This document shows, in pieces, positions 24,865 to 33,704 of a stretch of 64,000 nt of DNA. Both the position numbers and the translations under genes were made by a program. The notes below the pieces were generated by a model. The model was not told the DNA's origin. It was given only the letters and a program-made list of their open reading frames with translations, and did no database searches. The stretch is from the NCBI GenBank assembly GCA_049840435.1, contig JASGKY010000036.1, forward strand, positions 62,001 through 126,000, in the 5' to 3' direction. Source of the DNA: JADLHS01 sp049840435 (GTDB lineage: Bacteria; Verrucomicrobiota; Verrucomicrobiia; Limisphaerales; JADLHS01). Within the stretch, counting starts at the first letter, position 1, and each line of letters opens with the position of its first letter.

Positions 24865-25656
24865 ATGGACTTACTCAAGAAACATTACGAAAAAATCATC
24901 CTGGGTGGGGTGTTGCTGGTGCTCGCGGTGGGTGCGGCGATGTTGCCGATGCAGATTAGCAGCGAGCGCGACGAGTTAAAGCAGAAGGAAAACGATATCG
25001 TCAAACAGGGAGGAAAGGCCTTAGAGCCGCTTAATTTTGCCACTCAACAAGTGGCGGTTGTGCAGCTGCGTCAGGCTGCGCAATTAGATTTGTCCACCAC
25101 CAACAAGGTGTTGAATCCATTGCTCTGGCAAAAATCGCCGGAAGGAAAGTTGATCAAGTTTTCTACAGGTGAAGAAGCTGGTCCCAAAGCGCTGGTGGTT
25201 ACCAAGCTTGTCCCACTACACCTCAATATTTCTTTGGATGGAGTTAACACCTCCGAAGCGACCCCTCGTTACACTGTCAGTGTTGAGCGTGAGGCGGCAG
25301 CAGATCGCACCAAGCGGACTAAGAAGCCATATTTCGCAAGCCTCAACAACAAGAACGAAGTTTTCACAGTGCGGGAAGCCAGCGGTCCAGTTGATGATCC
25401 GGTACTCAAGCTGGAGCTGGCTGACGGCGGTGAAATTATCGAGGTCAGTAAAGCGAAGCCTTTCAAGCGCGTGGATGGTTACATGGTGGACCTCAAGTAT
25501 TCCTTGGAGAGTCGCCCGCCGTGGACGGCGCAACGAGTGGGGGCCGCGCTCAAGTTCGGAGGCGAGGACTACATTATCGTTGCGATTACAAAGAACGAGG
25601 TTGTAGTCTTGGCCAAATCGAACCAAAAGAAAACACCAGTGCCGATCCAGCTCTGA
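24865..25656 (+). CDS. Amuc_1099-like pilus-complex protein
   Basis: 263 residues with one TM segment near 10-30 (IILGGVLLVLAVGAAMLPM), a short coiled region and a beta-rich periplasmic part (KLVPLHLNISLDGVN, YTVSVEREAAADR, DYIIVAITKNEVVVL) ending TPVPIQL. No enzyme motif. It lies four bases after the previous gene and 57 before the secretin. In this position Akkermansia encodes Amuc_1099, and the one-TM plus beta-domain layout agrees. A PilP-like bridge between the inner-membrane platform and the secretin is a reasonable hypothesis, since PilP also combines a short anchor with a beta domain, but it is not shown by sequence. Confidence 0.72.
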   Translation: MDLLKKHYEKIILGGVLLVLAVGAAMLPMQISSERDELKQKENDIVKQGGKALEPLNFATQQVAVVQLRQAAQLDLSTTNKVLNPLLWQKSPEGKLIKFSTGEEAGPKALVVTKLVPLHLNISLDGVNTSEATPRYTVSVEREAAADRTKRTKKPYFASLNNKNEVFTVREASGPVDDPVLKLELADGGEIIEVSKAKPFKRVDGYMVDLKYSLESRPPWTAQRVGAALKFGGEDYIIVAITKNEVVVLAKSNQKKTPVPIQL

Positions 25657-25713
25657 AAGCTGGCGGTTGAATTTCCCAAAAATATTTAGCAGTAAAGCAA
25701 CAGAAGTCATCCC

Positions 25714-27414
25714 ATGACAAAAGCAGCAGCATCTCACGTTCTCGCCATCCTTCTCGCGACCGCGCTCGCCGCTCCCGCCCAAAGCGGGGGTTCGGTCGAC
25801 ACCGGCGTGGCGATCGAAACCGCCGTTCGCCGTGACGCCAACAAAATTTTGTTGCGCCAGAAACTTACCGAAGCAGGCGAGGCTTTGGCCCGGCGTGATT
25901 TGAACGGGGCCGCCAAAATTTACGATTCGGCGGTGGAATTAGTCGGACAGATCGGCGCCAACAATTGTGAGCTTGAAGCCGAGCAGGCGGTGCGTGGTTT
26001 CTCCGGGGTGCGATTGCAGCTGGCGGAGAATGCGCGTAAGCGTGGCGACTATCGTGAGGTAAACGTCCAGCTGAACCGCGTTTTGAAGGTGGATCCGAAA
26101 AATCCCACGGCCTTGGCCGCCAAAGCCGCCAATGACAAGACACTAAAGGAATTGGCAGGCTTTATTCCCAGCAAAGACGCCCTAGACGAAGCCGCGAAAG
26201 CCAAGGTTACAAAAACCGATGCGAACACTCATGTGCAGAATGCCCGGGTGCTTCTTGAGGCAGGCAAGTTGGACGAAGCGGATTTGGAATTGAACCAAGC
26301 ACTGCAAAAGGATCCTCAAAACCGTCCCGCGCTGCGTTACAAAGATCTGGTTAGGAATCAGCGCTACCAAATGAGCCGGTCGCGTCAGGATCAGGACAAC
26401 AATGCAAAGATTTTGCAAGTGGTGGATGCCTATGCAGATTCACGGGCCCGCGAATCATTGCCAGTCCCGAATCCCTACAACCGCTCGGATGCCATTAATA
26501 CGGGCAAAGGCCGGCAGGCAATTTTCAACAAATTAAACACCATCAAGTTTGAGTCGTTCCCGCCGGAGGGTTCGCCGGATACGTTGCCTCTTACGGAAGT
26601 AGTGCGTATTTTGAATGTGGAATCGCCAAAGCGTGATCCTGAAAAGGAAGGTGTCAACATCATGATCAATCCGAACGCGCCAGCGGCTCCCCAGCCGACA
26701 GCGCCGTTGATTGATCCAGCCACGGGACTTCCAATCGCCGCACCGCAGGCTACTGAAGCTGTCGATGTCGGCGGGATTAACATCAAGTTTGGCATCCCAT
26801 TACGTCGCGTCACCTTAAACCAGGTTTTGGATGCGATCAGTAAGGTGGCCGAACGCCCGTTGAAAGTTTCCTACGAGGAGTATGCGATTTTTGTTTCCAT
26901 GAAGGGTCAGGAGCTAACGCCGCTGTTTACCCGCGAGTACGACATTGATCCCAATACCTTTTATCAAGGCCTGGTTGGAGTGGGCGGTGAATTCTTGGAC
27001 ATCCAATCCTCCAGTAGTGGGGGCGGTGGGGGCGGCGGTGGCGGCGGTAATGGTCAGGGTTCTTCTTTCGTCATTCCGCGAGTCAGTGTTACTGGCATCA
27101 GTGGCGGGCAGGGTGGTCAGGGCGGTGGTCAGGGCGGCGGGCAACAGGCGGGTGGCGGTATTCCTGGCATCACCCGGACCAATAACATGGAGGCGATTTC
27201 TGCTGCTGCTCGATTGTTCTTCTTTAACTTGGGCATCAATCTGGATATCGCCCAAGGTAAGAGCGTATTCTTCAATGACCGCAAAGGTATCCTGCTTGTG
27301 CGTGCTACCATGGAAGAACTCGATTTGATTGAGCAGGTCATTCGGGTGTTGAACGTGGCGCACTCCTCAGGTCAACATCAAAACCAAATTCACGGAAATC
27401 TCTCAAAACGATAA
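25714..27414 (+). CDS. pilus-like secretin, N-terminal part (Amuc_1098 family; frame breaks near 27,362)
   Basis: 566 residues in this frame. A signal peptide (residues 1-23, HVLAILLATALAAPAQS) is followed by TPR-like helical repeats (about 40-230: EALARRDLNGAAKIYDSAVE, VLLEAGKLDEADLELNQALQ). Next come secretin N-domains (GINIKFGIPLRRVTLNQVLD, SYEEYAIFVSM, FNDRKGILLVRATMEELDLI). A Gly-rich insert lies near 27,013-27,050 and another Gly/Gln-rich one near 27,100-27,150. The frame runs correctly to VLNVA and is then wrong. Dropping one base at 27,362 gives PPQVNIKTKFTEIS and joins the next segment, for a total of about 884 residues. TPR plus secretin is a known layout of the verrucomicrobial pilus-like secretin. 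Confidence 0.86.
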   Translation: MTKAAASHVLAILLATALAAPAQSGGSVDTGVAIETAVRRDANKILLRQKLTEAGEALARRDLNGAAKIYDSAVELVGQIGANNCELEAEQAVRGFSGVRLQLAENARKRGDYREVNVQLNRVLKVDPKNPTALAAKAANDKTLKELAGFIPSKDALDEAAKAKVTKTDANTHVQNARVLLEAGKLDEADLELNQALQKDPQNRPALRYKDLVRNQRYQMSRSRQDQDNNAKILQVVDAYADSRARESLPVPNPYNRSDAINTGKGRQAIFNKLNTIKFESFPPEGSPDTLPLTEVVRILNVESPKRDPEKEGVNIMINPNAPAAPQPTAPLIDPATGLPIAAPQATEAVDVGGINIKFGIPLRRVTLNQVLDAISKVAERPLKVSYEEYAIFVSMKGQELTPLFTREYDIDPNTFYQGLVGVGGEFLDIQSSSSGGGGGGGGGGNGQGSSFVIPRVSVTGISGGQGGQGGGQGGGQQAGGGIPGITRTNNMEAISAAARLFFFNLGINLDIAQGKSVFFNDRKGILLVRATMEELDLIEQVIRVLNVAHSSGQHQNQIHGNLSKR

Positions 27415-28369
27415 TAAAGCACTCGGCTTTGACTGGTATTTGGGGAATATGGTGATTGGTGGTAAGTCCATTGCTTCTGGGGGCACGCAACCCAGCTTCA
27501 GCGGGGCTCCATCCACGGGCAATCCGGAAGGCACGTTCCCGGGAAGTGCGAACGGAGGAACGACGACCGGATCTTCAGCATCAGATGGTCTGCTCACTGG
27601 GGGCTTGCGCAACACGTTCGGAAAGGATGGAACATCTGTTCCCGCCTTGGGCACATTTACTGGTATCCTGACGGATCCGCAATTCCGGGTGGTCTTGCGC
27701 GCGATTGAGCAACGCGATGGTATTGATCTGCTGAACGAAGGCCAAGTCACCACCTTGAGTGGCCGACAGGCGCAAATCCAAGTTTCCGAAGTGAAGACCA
27801 TCGTTACGGGTGTCGAACAAAATTCTGGTCAGGGTGGCACAACATCTTCCGCGGGTGATAATACATTGTTGCAGCAGACGGCGACGTTCCAGACGCCGAA
27901 TACTGCTCCAGTGCCGCTCGGTCCGGTGATCGACGTGTTACCAACGGTTTCCTCGGATGGTTATACGATTCAGATGACCATCATTCCCACGCTGACGGAA
28001 TTTGTGGGTTACGATTTGCAGACAGCGGCCATTTTCGTGCCGACTGCGATCACGGCCACCGGTCAAACCTTGGCGGGAACGCTGCCGTTGCCGATTTTCC
28101 GGGTGCGGCAGTTGACCACTTGCTGCAGCGTCTGGGACGGTCAGACCATTGTTCTTGGTGGATTGATTTCAGACAGCGTCACCAAGCAGAAGGATAAGGT
28201 GCCGGTGCTCGCTGATCTGCCGTTCGTCGGCAAATTGTTTACGAGTGAATCATCCCAGACCCAGAAGAAGAATCTGGTGATTTTTGTCACGCCGCGGATC
28301 ATTGATCCAGCGGGTAATCCGGCCCATACGGATGAGGAAATGCCGTTTGCACAACAGGCCCGGAAATAG
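27365..28369 (+). CDS. pilus-like secretin, C-terminal outer-membrane channel part
   Basis: Continuation of the previous gene after a one-base frame change; the first possible start codon inside it is a TTG at 27,440, but independent translation is unlikely. It contains the secretin channel domain: GFDWYLGNMVIGGK, TDPQFRVVLRAIEQRDGIDL, TLSGRQAQIQVSEVKTIVTG, LGPVIDVLPTVSSDGYTIQM and the signature VWDGQTIVLGGLISDSV. The end is KVPVLADLPFVGKLFTSE and KKNLVIFVTPRIIDPAG, which is the most conserved secretin stretch. This domain would form the multimeric beta-barrel channel in the outer membrane. Confidence 0.86.
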   Translation, partial: PQVNIKTKFTEISQNDNKALGFDWYLGNMVIGGKSIASGGTQPSFSGAPSTGNPEGTFPGSANGGTTTGSSASDGLLTGGLRNTFGKDGTSVPALGTFTGILTDPQFRVVLRAIEQRDGIDLLNEGQVTTLSGRQAQIQVSEVKTIVTGVEQNSGQGGTTSSAGDNTLLQQTATFQTPNTAPVPLGPVIDVLPTVSSDGYTIQMTIIPTLTEFVGYDLQTAAIFVPTAITATGQTLAGTLPLPIFRVRQLTTCCSVWDGQTIVLGGLISDSVTKQKDKVPVLADLPFVGKLFTSESSQTQKKNLVIFVTPRIIDPAGNPAHTDEEMPFAQQARK

Positions 28370-28466
28370 TTGTGACCCGGCAATTATTGTTTAAGCGTGT
28401 TGCTGCCAAGATTGCCTGGGAGTTGGTGTCAGTGGGGTTGTGGCGCAGTGAGGTGGAAGGATTGAA

Positions 28467-29348
28467 ATGCCGCGCCTCTTGATAGTTGATGGTCACGCGT
28501 ATGCCTACCGGGCGTTTTACGCGATACGTTCTTTGAATTCGCCGACAGGGCGACCGACGAATGCCATTTATGGATTTGTCAAGATGCTGGCCAAGATGCG
28601 GGCCGCGGTTACGCCTAGCCACTTGATTGTGGTTTGGGATGGTGGCCTGAGTGAGCAGCGCCGAGCGGAGTTGCCAGGTTATAAGGCGCAGCGACCGGAA
28701 ATGCCGCCAGATTTGGCGGTGCAGCTGGATGAGATTGGCCGGTATTTAGAGGCTGCAGGCATTGCTAGCTATACCGGTGCGGGTGTGGAGGCTGATGATT
28801 ATATCGCTTTCACCGCCCAGAACGCAGTGCAGCTTGGTTGGGAAGTGGTGATTGCCAGCGCTGATAAAGATTTCATGCAGTTGGTTGCACCGGGAGTCGG
28901 ATTGCTGAATCCGAATGACAAATCAGAAACGATTTGGACGGCGGAGCAAGTTCGGGCCAAGACTGGAGTGCAACCAGGGCAGATTGTAGATTGGTTGAGC
29001 TTGTTAGGTGACAGCGTAGATAATATTCCAGGTGTGCCTGGAGTAGGGACAAAGACCGCGACGAAGTTGTTGGAACAGTTTGGTTCGGTAGATGCGATAT
29101 ATGCACGATTGGACGAGGTGCAGCCGGAGCGAATCCGGGAATCGTTACGCGGGGCGGCGGCAGACGTGCGTCGCAATCAGGGGTTGGTGCGATTAAAGCC
29201 CGAAGTGGGGCAAAATTTTACCGCTGAGGCATTGGTGAGCCGGGCGGCGGATTTGGGGCGGTTAGCGGAATTATTCCGCGATTGGGGTTTTCGTTCGTTG
29301 CTGGCCGAGGTGCAGGCAGAGACCCGGCACCAGCCAGAACTGATTTAA
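28467..29348 (+). CDS. stand-alone 5'-3' exonuclease (PolA N-domain / ExoIX-like)
   Basis: 293 residues, the size of the isolated 5'-nuclease domain. It begins LLIVDGHAYAYRAFYAI and has the metal-binding acidic motifs VVWDGG, GVEADDYIA and IASADKDFMQL. A helix-hairpin-helix follows with LLGDSVDNIPGVPGVGTKTA. These are the hallmarks of the FEN/PolA nuclease family that removes RNA primers and 5' flaps. A stop codon follows at once and no polymerase domain is encoded downstream, so it is a separate nuclease and not the start of polA. It begins 97 bases after the secretin on the same strand. Confidence 0.9.
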   Translation: MPRLLIVDGHAYAYRAFYAIRSLNSPTGRPTNAIYGFVKMLAKMRAAVTPSHLIVVWDGGLSEQRRAELPGYKAQRPEMPPDLAVQLDEIGRYLEAAGIASYTGAGVEADDYIAFTAQNAVQLGWEVVIASADKDFMQLVAPGVGLLNPNDKSETIWTAEQVRAKTGVQPGQIVDWLSLLGDSVDNIPGVPGVGTKTATKLLEQFGSVDAIYARLDEVQPERIRESLRGAAADVRRNQGLVRLKPEVGQNFTAEALVSRAADLGRLAELFRDWGFRSLLAEVQAETRHQPELI

Positions 29349-29444
29349 GAAGTAGAGAAATGTTGTGAAGACAAAGAAACCAGCGACAAGCCTGAGGTGG
29401 CGCAAAGGAAATCTAGGGCGGTGGATCGCAGGTTTTGGCGAAGC

Positions 29445-31340
29445 ATGAAAAACCTTATGGCATTTTCGTATTTGTTGCGGTGGCGGACTTTGATTCCGAG
29501 CCTTGTGGCATTGACCCTTCCGGTCCTTGCCTCCGGGCAGGGCAACTATGTTGTCGAGGGCGGGGAATATAAAGTTACAGGGACCTTGGTGGGCGATCAG
29601 GTTGATGCCAAGCTGAGTATCAAGACGTCGGGTGGCTATCTAGTCTGGCGTGACAATATCACGGATGGGGATGGCTATGGGATCAGTGCGCGCAAGTTGG
29701 ATGGCAGCTTGACCGGGGTCATGAGCACCTTCCGGGTGAATCAGGTTGGGGAGAATGATCAGGAAAATCCCCAGGTTGCCCTGTTGAATTCTGGCGGCGC
29801 CGTGTTTGTGTGGCAGGGCGGTGCGCAGGGCTTTCAGCATATCTACGGTCGGGTTCTTTCTTTGGACGGCACTTGGCTGACTGGGGACATTGCCGTAAGC
29901 ACCACCACCAATGTGAATCAGTTGAACGCGGCGGTGGCAACGCTGACGAATGGCAATACGGTCGTGATCTGGTCGAGTTACAACCAAGCCTCCGCCAACA
30001 GCATGCAGGATGTCTATGCGCAAATCCTGACACCAGCAGGGACGAAGTACGGCGGCGAAACATTGCTGAATCAGACCACGGCGTATAACCAAAAATCAGC
30101 AGTGATCGCTCCATTGAGTGATGGCCGTTATGTGGTGGTTTGGATTTCCGAACAGCAACGGTTTGAGAATAGTGTGGATGTTTACGGGCGCATTTTTACC
30201 GCACTGGGAGCTCCGGCTACGGCAGAGTTTTTGATTAATGCTGGCACCAATGTGTGCTCCAACCCGACGGTGGCCGCCTCAGCCGACGGTGGCTTTGCGG
30301 TCGCGTGGACCGAAATTAATTTGGATATTCCGGCGGATCGTTGGGATGTCTGGGCGCGGCCTTTTTCGAGCACCGCAGTTGGCGGCACTATCCGGCGGGT
30401 CAATACTTACACGGTCGGCGATCAGGTTGGTCCTAAACTCAGTTCGTTGGGGACGGATTACTCCGTGGTGTGGACCAGCGTCGGACAAGACGGTTCGCGC
30501 GAGGGGATTTATGCTCAGTTTCTCCGAGGGGATGGGACGAAGGTTGGCGATGAATTGCGAGTCAACACTTCGACCATTAGTCAGCAGATGTACCCGGCGG
30601 TCGCTTCCGATGGGGTGTCCCGCTTCATGGCGGTCTGGTCGGGGTATGTCGGGGGTAGTGCTAGTCTCGATCTGTTCGCACAAAGATACGTCAATACCAA
30701 TCAGCCGTTGAACGCGCCCGGCGCCCCGATTGTTAGTGTGTTGGATTCAACGCGCTTGGCTTTGACGTGGCCGGGAGTTTCCGGATTTACGATTTCCAAT
30801 TATGAAGTCTATGCGGATGGTGCGGCGTCAGCCACCAGCGTCACGACCAATACGTTCTGGACGATGACGGGTTTGAGTGCTGGCAGCACTCACAGTTTCC
30901 GGTTGGCTTATGTGTTGGCGGATGGCCGACGTTCACCACTTTCCTCCTCCGCCACGGGGAGCACCTATATTTATCCCTTCACTCATGGGGGAATTCCGTA
31001 TGATTGGATGTTCCAGATGTGGGGAAGTGAAACCGCCACTTGGCCGGCAGCGCTGGCTGATACGGATGGCGATGGGATTTCCAATTTGCAGGAATTCCTG
31101 CAAGGCACAAACCCCAAGGATGCCAGCAGTGCCCTGCGGTATAAATTACGGCCGACGGCACAGGGCGTTTTCTTGGATTGGAACACGCAGCCTGGTTTGA
31201 TGTACCAAGTTCAAGTTTCTCCGCTGGCTGGGGGAAGCTGGGTGGATTTGGGAGGGCCGCGCTTTGCGGCGGGTACCAATGATTCCTTGTATGTTGGTGG
31301 TAGTAACAGTGGATTCTACCGGATTGGTCGCGTTCGTTAA
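29445..31340 (+). CDS. secreted repeat protein with Fn3 and TSP3-like repeats
   Basis: About 631 residues from the ATG at 29445, chosen because a signal peptide follows (LIPSLVALTLPVLASGQG). The N-terminal 400 residues hold five or six repeats of about 55-60 residues with a core like GNTVVIWSSYNQ, DVYAQILTPAGTK and E.LLN. Next come an Fn3-like domain (LTWPGVSGFTISNYEVYADG) and a calcium-binding type-3-like repeat (DTDGDGISNLQEFLQGTNP). The end is a short beta module: FLDWNTQPGLMYQVQVSP, a Trp and FYRIGR at the very end. This end resembles those of three later genes (see findings). It is probably surface-located; no enzyme motif was recognised. Confidence 0.85.
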   Translation: MKNLMAFSYLLRWRTLIPSLVALTLPVLASGQGNYVVEGGEYKVTGTLVGDQVDAKLSIKTSGGYLVWRDNITDGDGYGISARKLDGSLTGVMSTFRVNQVGENDQENPQVALLNSGGAVFVWQGGAQGFQHIYGRVLSLDGTWLTGDIAVSTTTNVNQLNAAVATLTNGNTVVIWSSYNQASANSMQDVYAQILTPAGTKYGGETLLNQTTAYNQKSAVIAPLSDGRYVVVWISEQQRFENSVDVYGRIFTALGAPATAEFLINAGTNVCSNPTVAASADGGFAVAWTEINLDIPADRWDVWARPFSSTAVGGTIRRVNTYTVGDQVGPKLSSLGTDYSVVWTSVGQDGSREGIYAQFLRGDGTKVGDELRVNTSTISQQMYPAVASDGVSRFMAVWSGYVGGSASLDLFAQRYVNTNQPLNAPGAPIVSVLDSTRLALTWPGVSGFTISNYEVYADGAASATSVTTNTFWTMTGLSAGSTHSFRLAYVLADGRRSPLSSSATGSTYIYPFTHGGIPYDWMFQMWGSETATWPAALADTDGDGISNLQEFLQGTNPKDASSALRYKLRPTAQGVFLDWNTQPGLMYQVQVSPLAGGSWVDLGGPRFAAGTNDSLYVGGSNSGFYRIGRVR

Positions 31341-31351
31341 CTGAAGTTTTT

Positions 31352-33673
31352 ATGGTTCAATCGATTCGAAGAATTTTTGTGGCCGTTGGGATGGCGTTGA
31401 CTGTCGCCAACGCCTTGGGGTCTGCTTTCTTGGGGCCCAATAATGAGGCCTATCAAACCATCGAGAATGGTTATAACCCTAATGTGCTTGATCCCGCTCC
31501 CATAGCGGCCAAAAACCTAGCGGAAGAATACCGGCGGGTAACTCCGGTGATTTATTATACGTTTGACCAAAACTTCATTGATTATTTTGGCACGAACGGG
31601 GTTGATGCCGTTGAGAAGGCTTTTGCTGTGTTCAATGGGCTGACTAATGTTTCTAGTTACAGCTCCAGTTTGATGGAGTTCCCGATGGAAGCTCAGCGGG
31701 TCAATTATCAAGCTTCGGCTTTGTTTTTGACGGATTTGAAATCGGCGACCATGTCCTTGCTAATGGAGCAGCTTGGAGCGGCTCAGCCAGATCGCTATGT
31801 CTGGACCTTGCACGCACGCTGGCATGTAGGAACTGTGCCCTGTCCGGTCGGGCAAAATTATACGGTAGTTAAAAGAAACTTTGATCCAGTGGCCAGCAAC
31901 TTGGATCAGTTGCAACCAACCAGTTATGTCAACGGGACGCTTTATAGCTACCGCATCGTCGAATTTTGCGATCCTCCAACCCCCTATAACTGGCTGGCCG
32001 ACGCGGTTGAGTTCAATGTTGATCCGTTGGCGACGACTTTTTCGCCAGTTGCGTCTGGATTTGGGAGCATGCCATTTCTCTTGGGCGGGACAGCCTTGAC
32101 GGCGCTGGGAGGCATGGGTGATGGCAGCTACTATACTGGCCTGACGCGGGATGACGTGGGAACGCTGAGATACTTGATGCGTTCCAACAATATCAACCGG
32201 GAGGCAGCGGGGTCCAATACGGTCACCTACGTAAAGGATACCACTCGAGAGTTATTGCTGATCACTGATGACGTCAATACGTTCGCGGAAATTGCCTTGG
32301 TCAGCGATCCAGCCACCTTGGTAGGATTCTATCCTGACCTGCAAATCCTCAATTCCACTCCGATTTTCACCAATTTGATCACGACGAACATCAATTATTC
32401 CTTCGCCAATTCACCCTTTGATCCCGTCGGGACTCCGCCGCGTCTGGTGACCACGACAACCATCGAGACCAATATTTTTGTCTTTTACAATCACACCTTT
32501 GGAAATGCTTACATCACTCCCGGGGTGCAGTTGGTTTCCAATTTTCAGATTCCTTTGGTAGCTGGCCATACGGCCTCAAATGGCATCGTCACGACGATTA
32601 CCACCAATATTTCCACCTCGGCTTGTGGAGCTTTTGCCACGCCGGGGCAGGTTTGTACGAACATCAGTTTGACGCAAACCCTGACGCCAGGAATCTTCGG
32701 TGATTTCTATATTTTGCCCACCAACCTCTGTCAGGTTTCCATTGTCCGGACTCAGCAGGTTTTGTATAACGTCGCCGTCACAAATTTTACGGATAGCCTT
32801 ACCGTCAGATTCACTAATTCAGCGGGACAAGTTATTTCCACCAATTCATTTTTTTCTCAGACCCCTTACCATACGTATACGCAATACCGTTATGCCATAA
32901 ATCCGGTGTTGTGTCCTGAGAACGCCGTGGCCTACCGCCGGGGGATTGAGCGGGTGACTTTTGTGCGGCGTGATTACGATTCTTGGATTGGGAATTATTT
33001 TTATCCGACCAACAATGATTATATCCTGACGGCAATCACCAATAATAGTGCGCTACCACAATTGGTCCGCCGGACTGTCACCGTGCCGGATATTTTGATC
33101 ACGGCTCAAGATCTGGCTGGTGGGCCGGGGGGGCCTTCGGGTGCGGGGGGGATCGCTAGAAATGTGGATTTCGATTCGAACAATGCTTTGGCTGGCTTGG
33201 CAGGTCCCGGGACGATCACTACGCCATCAGCCTTTACCTATACTAAGGTGGGGCCCATTTATGGAAACTCATTTCCCCTGATGGATGAGGCAACTGGTTT
33301 CCCTTTATTGTTGTGGGGATCATTTGATGGGAGCACCAATGCTCCGGTGGTCTATCCGAACGGCACCAGCGTGGCCGACTTGGAAAATCTGATTTTGATT
33401 CAAGTCAGTCCGGCGGGGCAGGCCTTGCCCAATGGCGCGCTGGGGGTCAACTATACCAACGTGTTCAGCGGTTTCTCTGTGACCGGCGGAACGCCGCCTT
33501 ACAGTTGGAGTTTGCCCGGCTCCGGACTGCCACCTGGATTATCACTGGATCCCAGCACTGGTCGGATTAGCGGTGTGCCCACCGAGGACAATATTTACGA
33601 CTTTACCATCCGAATGACGGATTCTGCGGCTCGGTTTGTAGATCGCCCCTACACAATCGCGATTGCTCCTTGA
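31352..33673 (+). CDS. large secreted protein of unknown function with C-terminal Ig-like domain
   Basis: 773 residues. The signal peptide is clear (IFVAVGMALTVANALGSAFL). Most of the body is unrecognised: Asn/Thr/Tyr-rich with predicted beta strands, and several repeated Thr-Asn tracts (TTNINYSFANSPFD, TTITTNISTSACGAF). The last ~85 residues form a putative Ig-type domain (LPNGALGVNYTNVFSG, GGTPPYSWSLPGSGLPPGLS, IYDFTIRMTDSAARFV). There is no metal-protease or hydrolase motif. It begins 11 bases after the previous secreted protein and ends about 30 bases before the next, so the three are probably co-transcribed. Confidence 0.82.
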   Translation: MVQSIRRIFVAVGMALTVANALGSAFLGPNNEAYQTIENGYNPNVLDPAPIAAKNLAEEYRRVTPVIYYTFDQNFIDYFGTNGVDAVEKAFAVFNGLTNVSSYSSSLMEFPMEAQRVNYQASALFLTDLKSATMSLLMEQLGAAQPDRYVWTLHARWHVGTVPCPVGQNYTVVKRNFDPVASNLDQLQPTSYVNGTLYSYRIVEFCDPPTPYNWLADAVEFNVDPLATTFSPVASGFGSMPFLLGGTALTALGGMGDGSYYTGLTRDDVGTLRYLMRSNNINREAAGSNTVTYVKDTTRELLLITDDVNTFAEIALVSDPATLVGFYPDLQILNSTPIFTNLITTNINYSFANSPFDPVGTPPRLVTTTTIETNIFVFYNHTFGNAYITPGVQLVSNFQIPLVAGHTASNGIVTTITTNISTSACGAFATPGQVCTNISLTQTLTPGIFGDFYILPTNLCQVSIVRTQQVLYNVAVTNFTDSLTVRFTNSAGQVISTNSFFSQTPYHTYTQYRYAINPVLCPENAVAYRRGIERVTFVRRDYDSWIGNYFYPTNNDYILTAITNNSALPQLVRRTVTVPDILITAQDLAGGPGGPSGAGGIARNVDFDSNNALAGLAGPGTITTPSAFTYTKVGPIYGNSFPLMDEATGFPLLLWGSFDGSTNAPVVYPNGTSVADLENLILIQVSPAGQALPNGALGVNYTNVFSGFSVTGGTPPYSWSLPGSGLPPGLSLDPSTGRISGVPTEDNIYDFTIRMTDSAARFVDRPYTIAIAP

Positions 33674-33704
33674 TCGCATGACTACTCTACTTAAATTTCG
33701 TATT

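Noticed and set aside
28467..29348. Truncated polA
   Set aside because: The nuclease domain is complete and followed directly by a stop and an unrelated secreted protein; no polymerase domain is found in any frame downstream.
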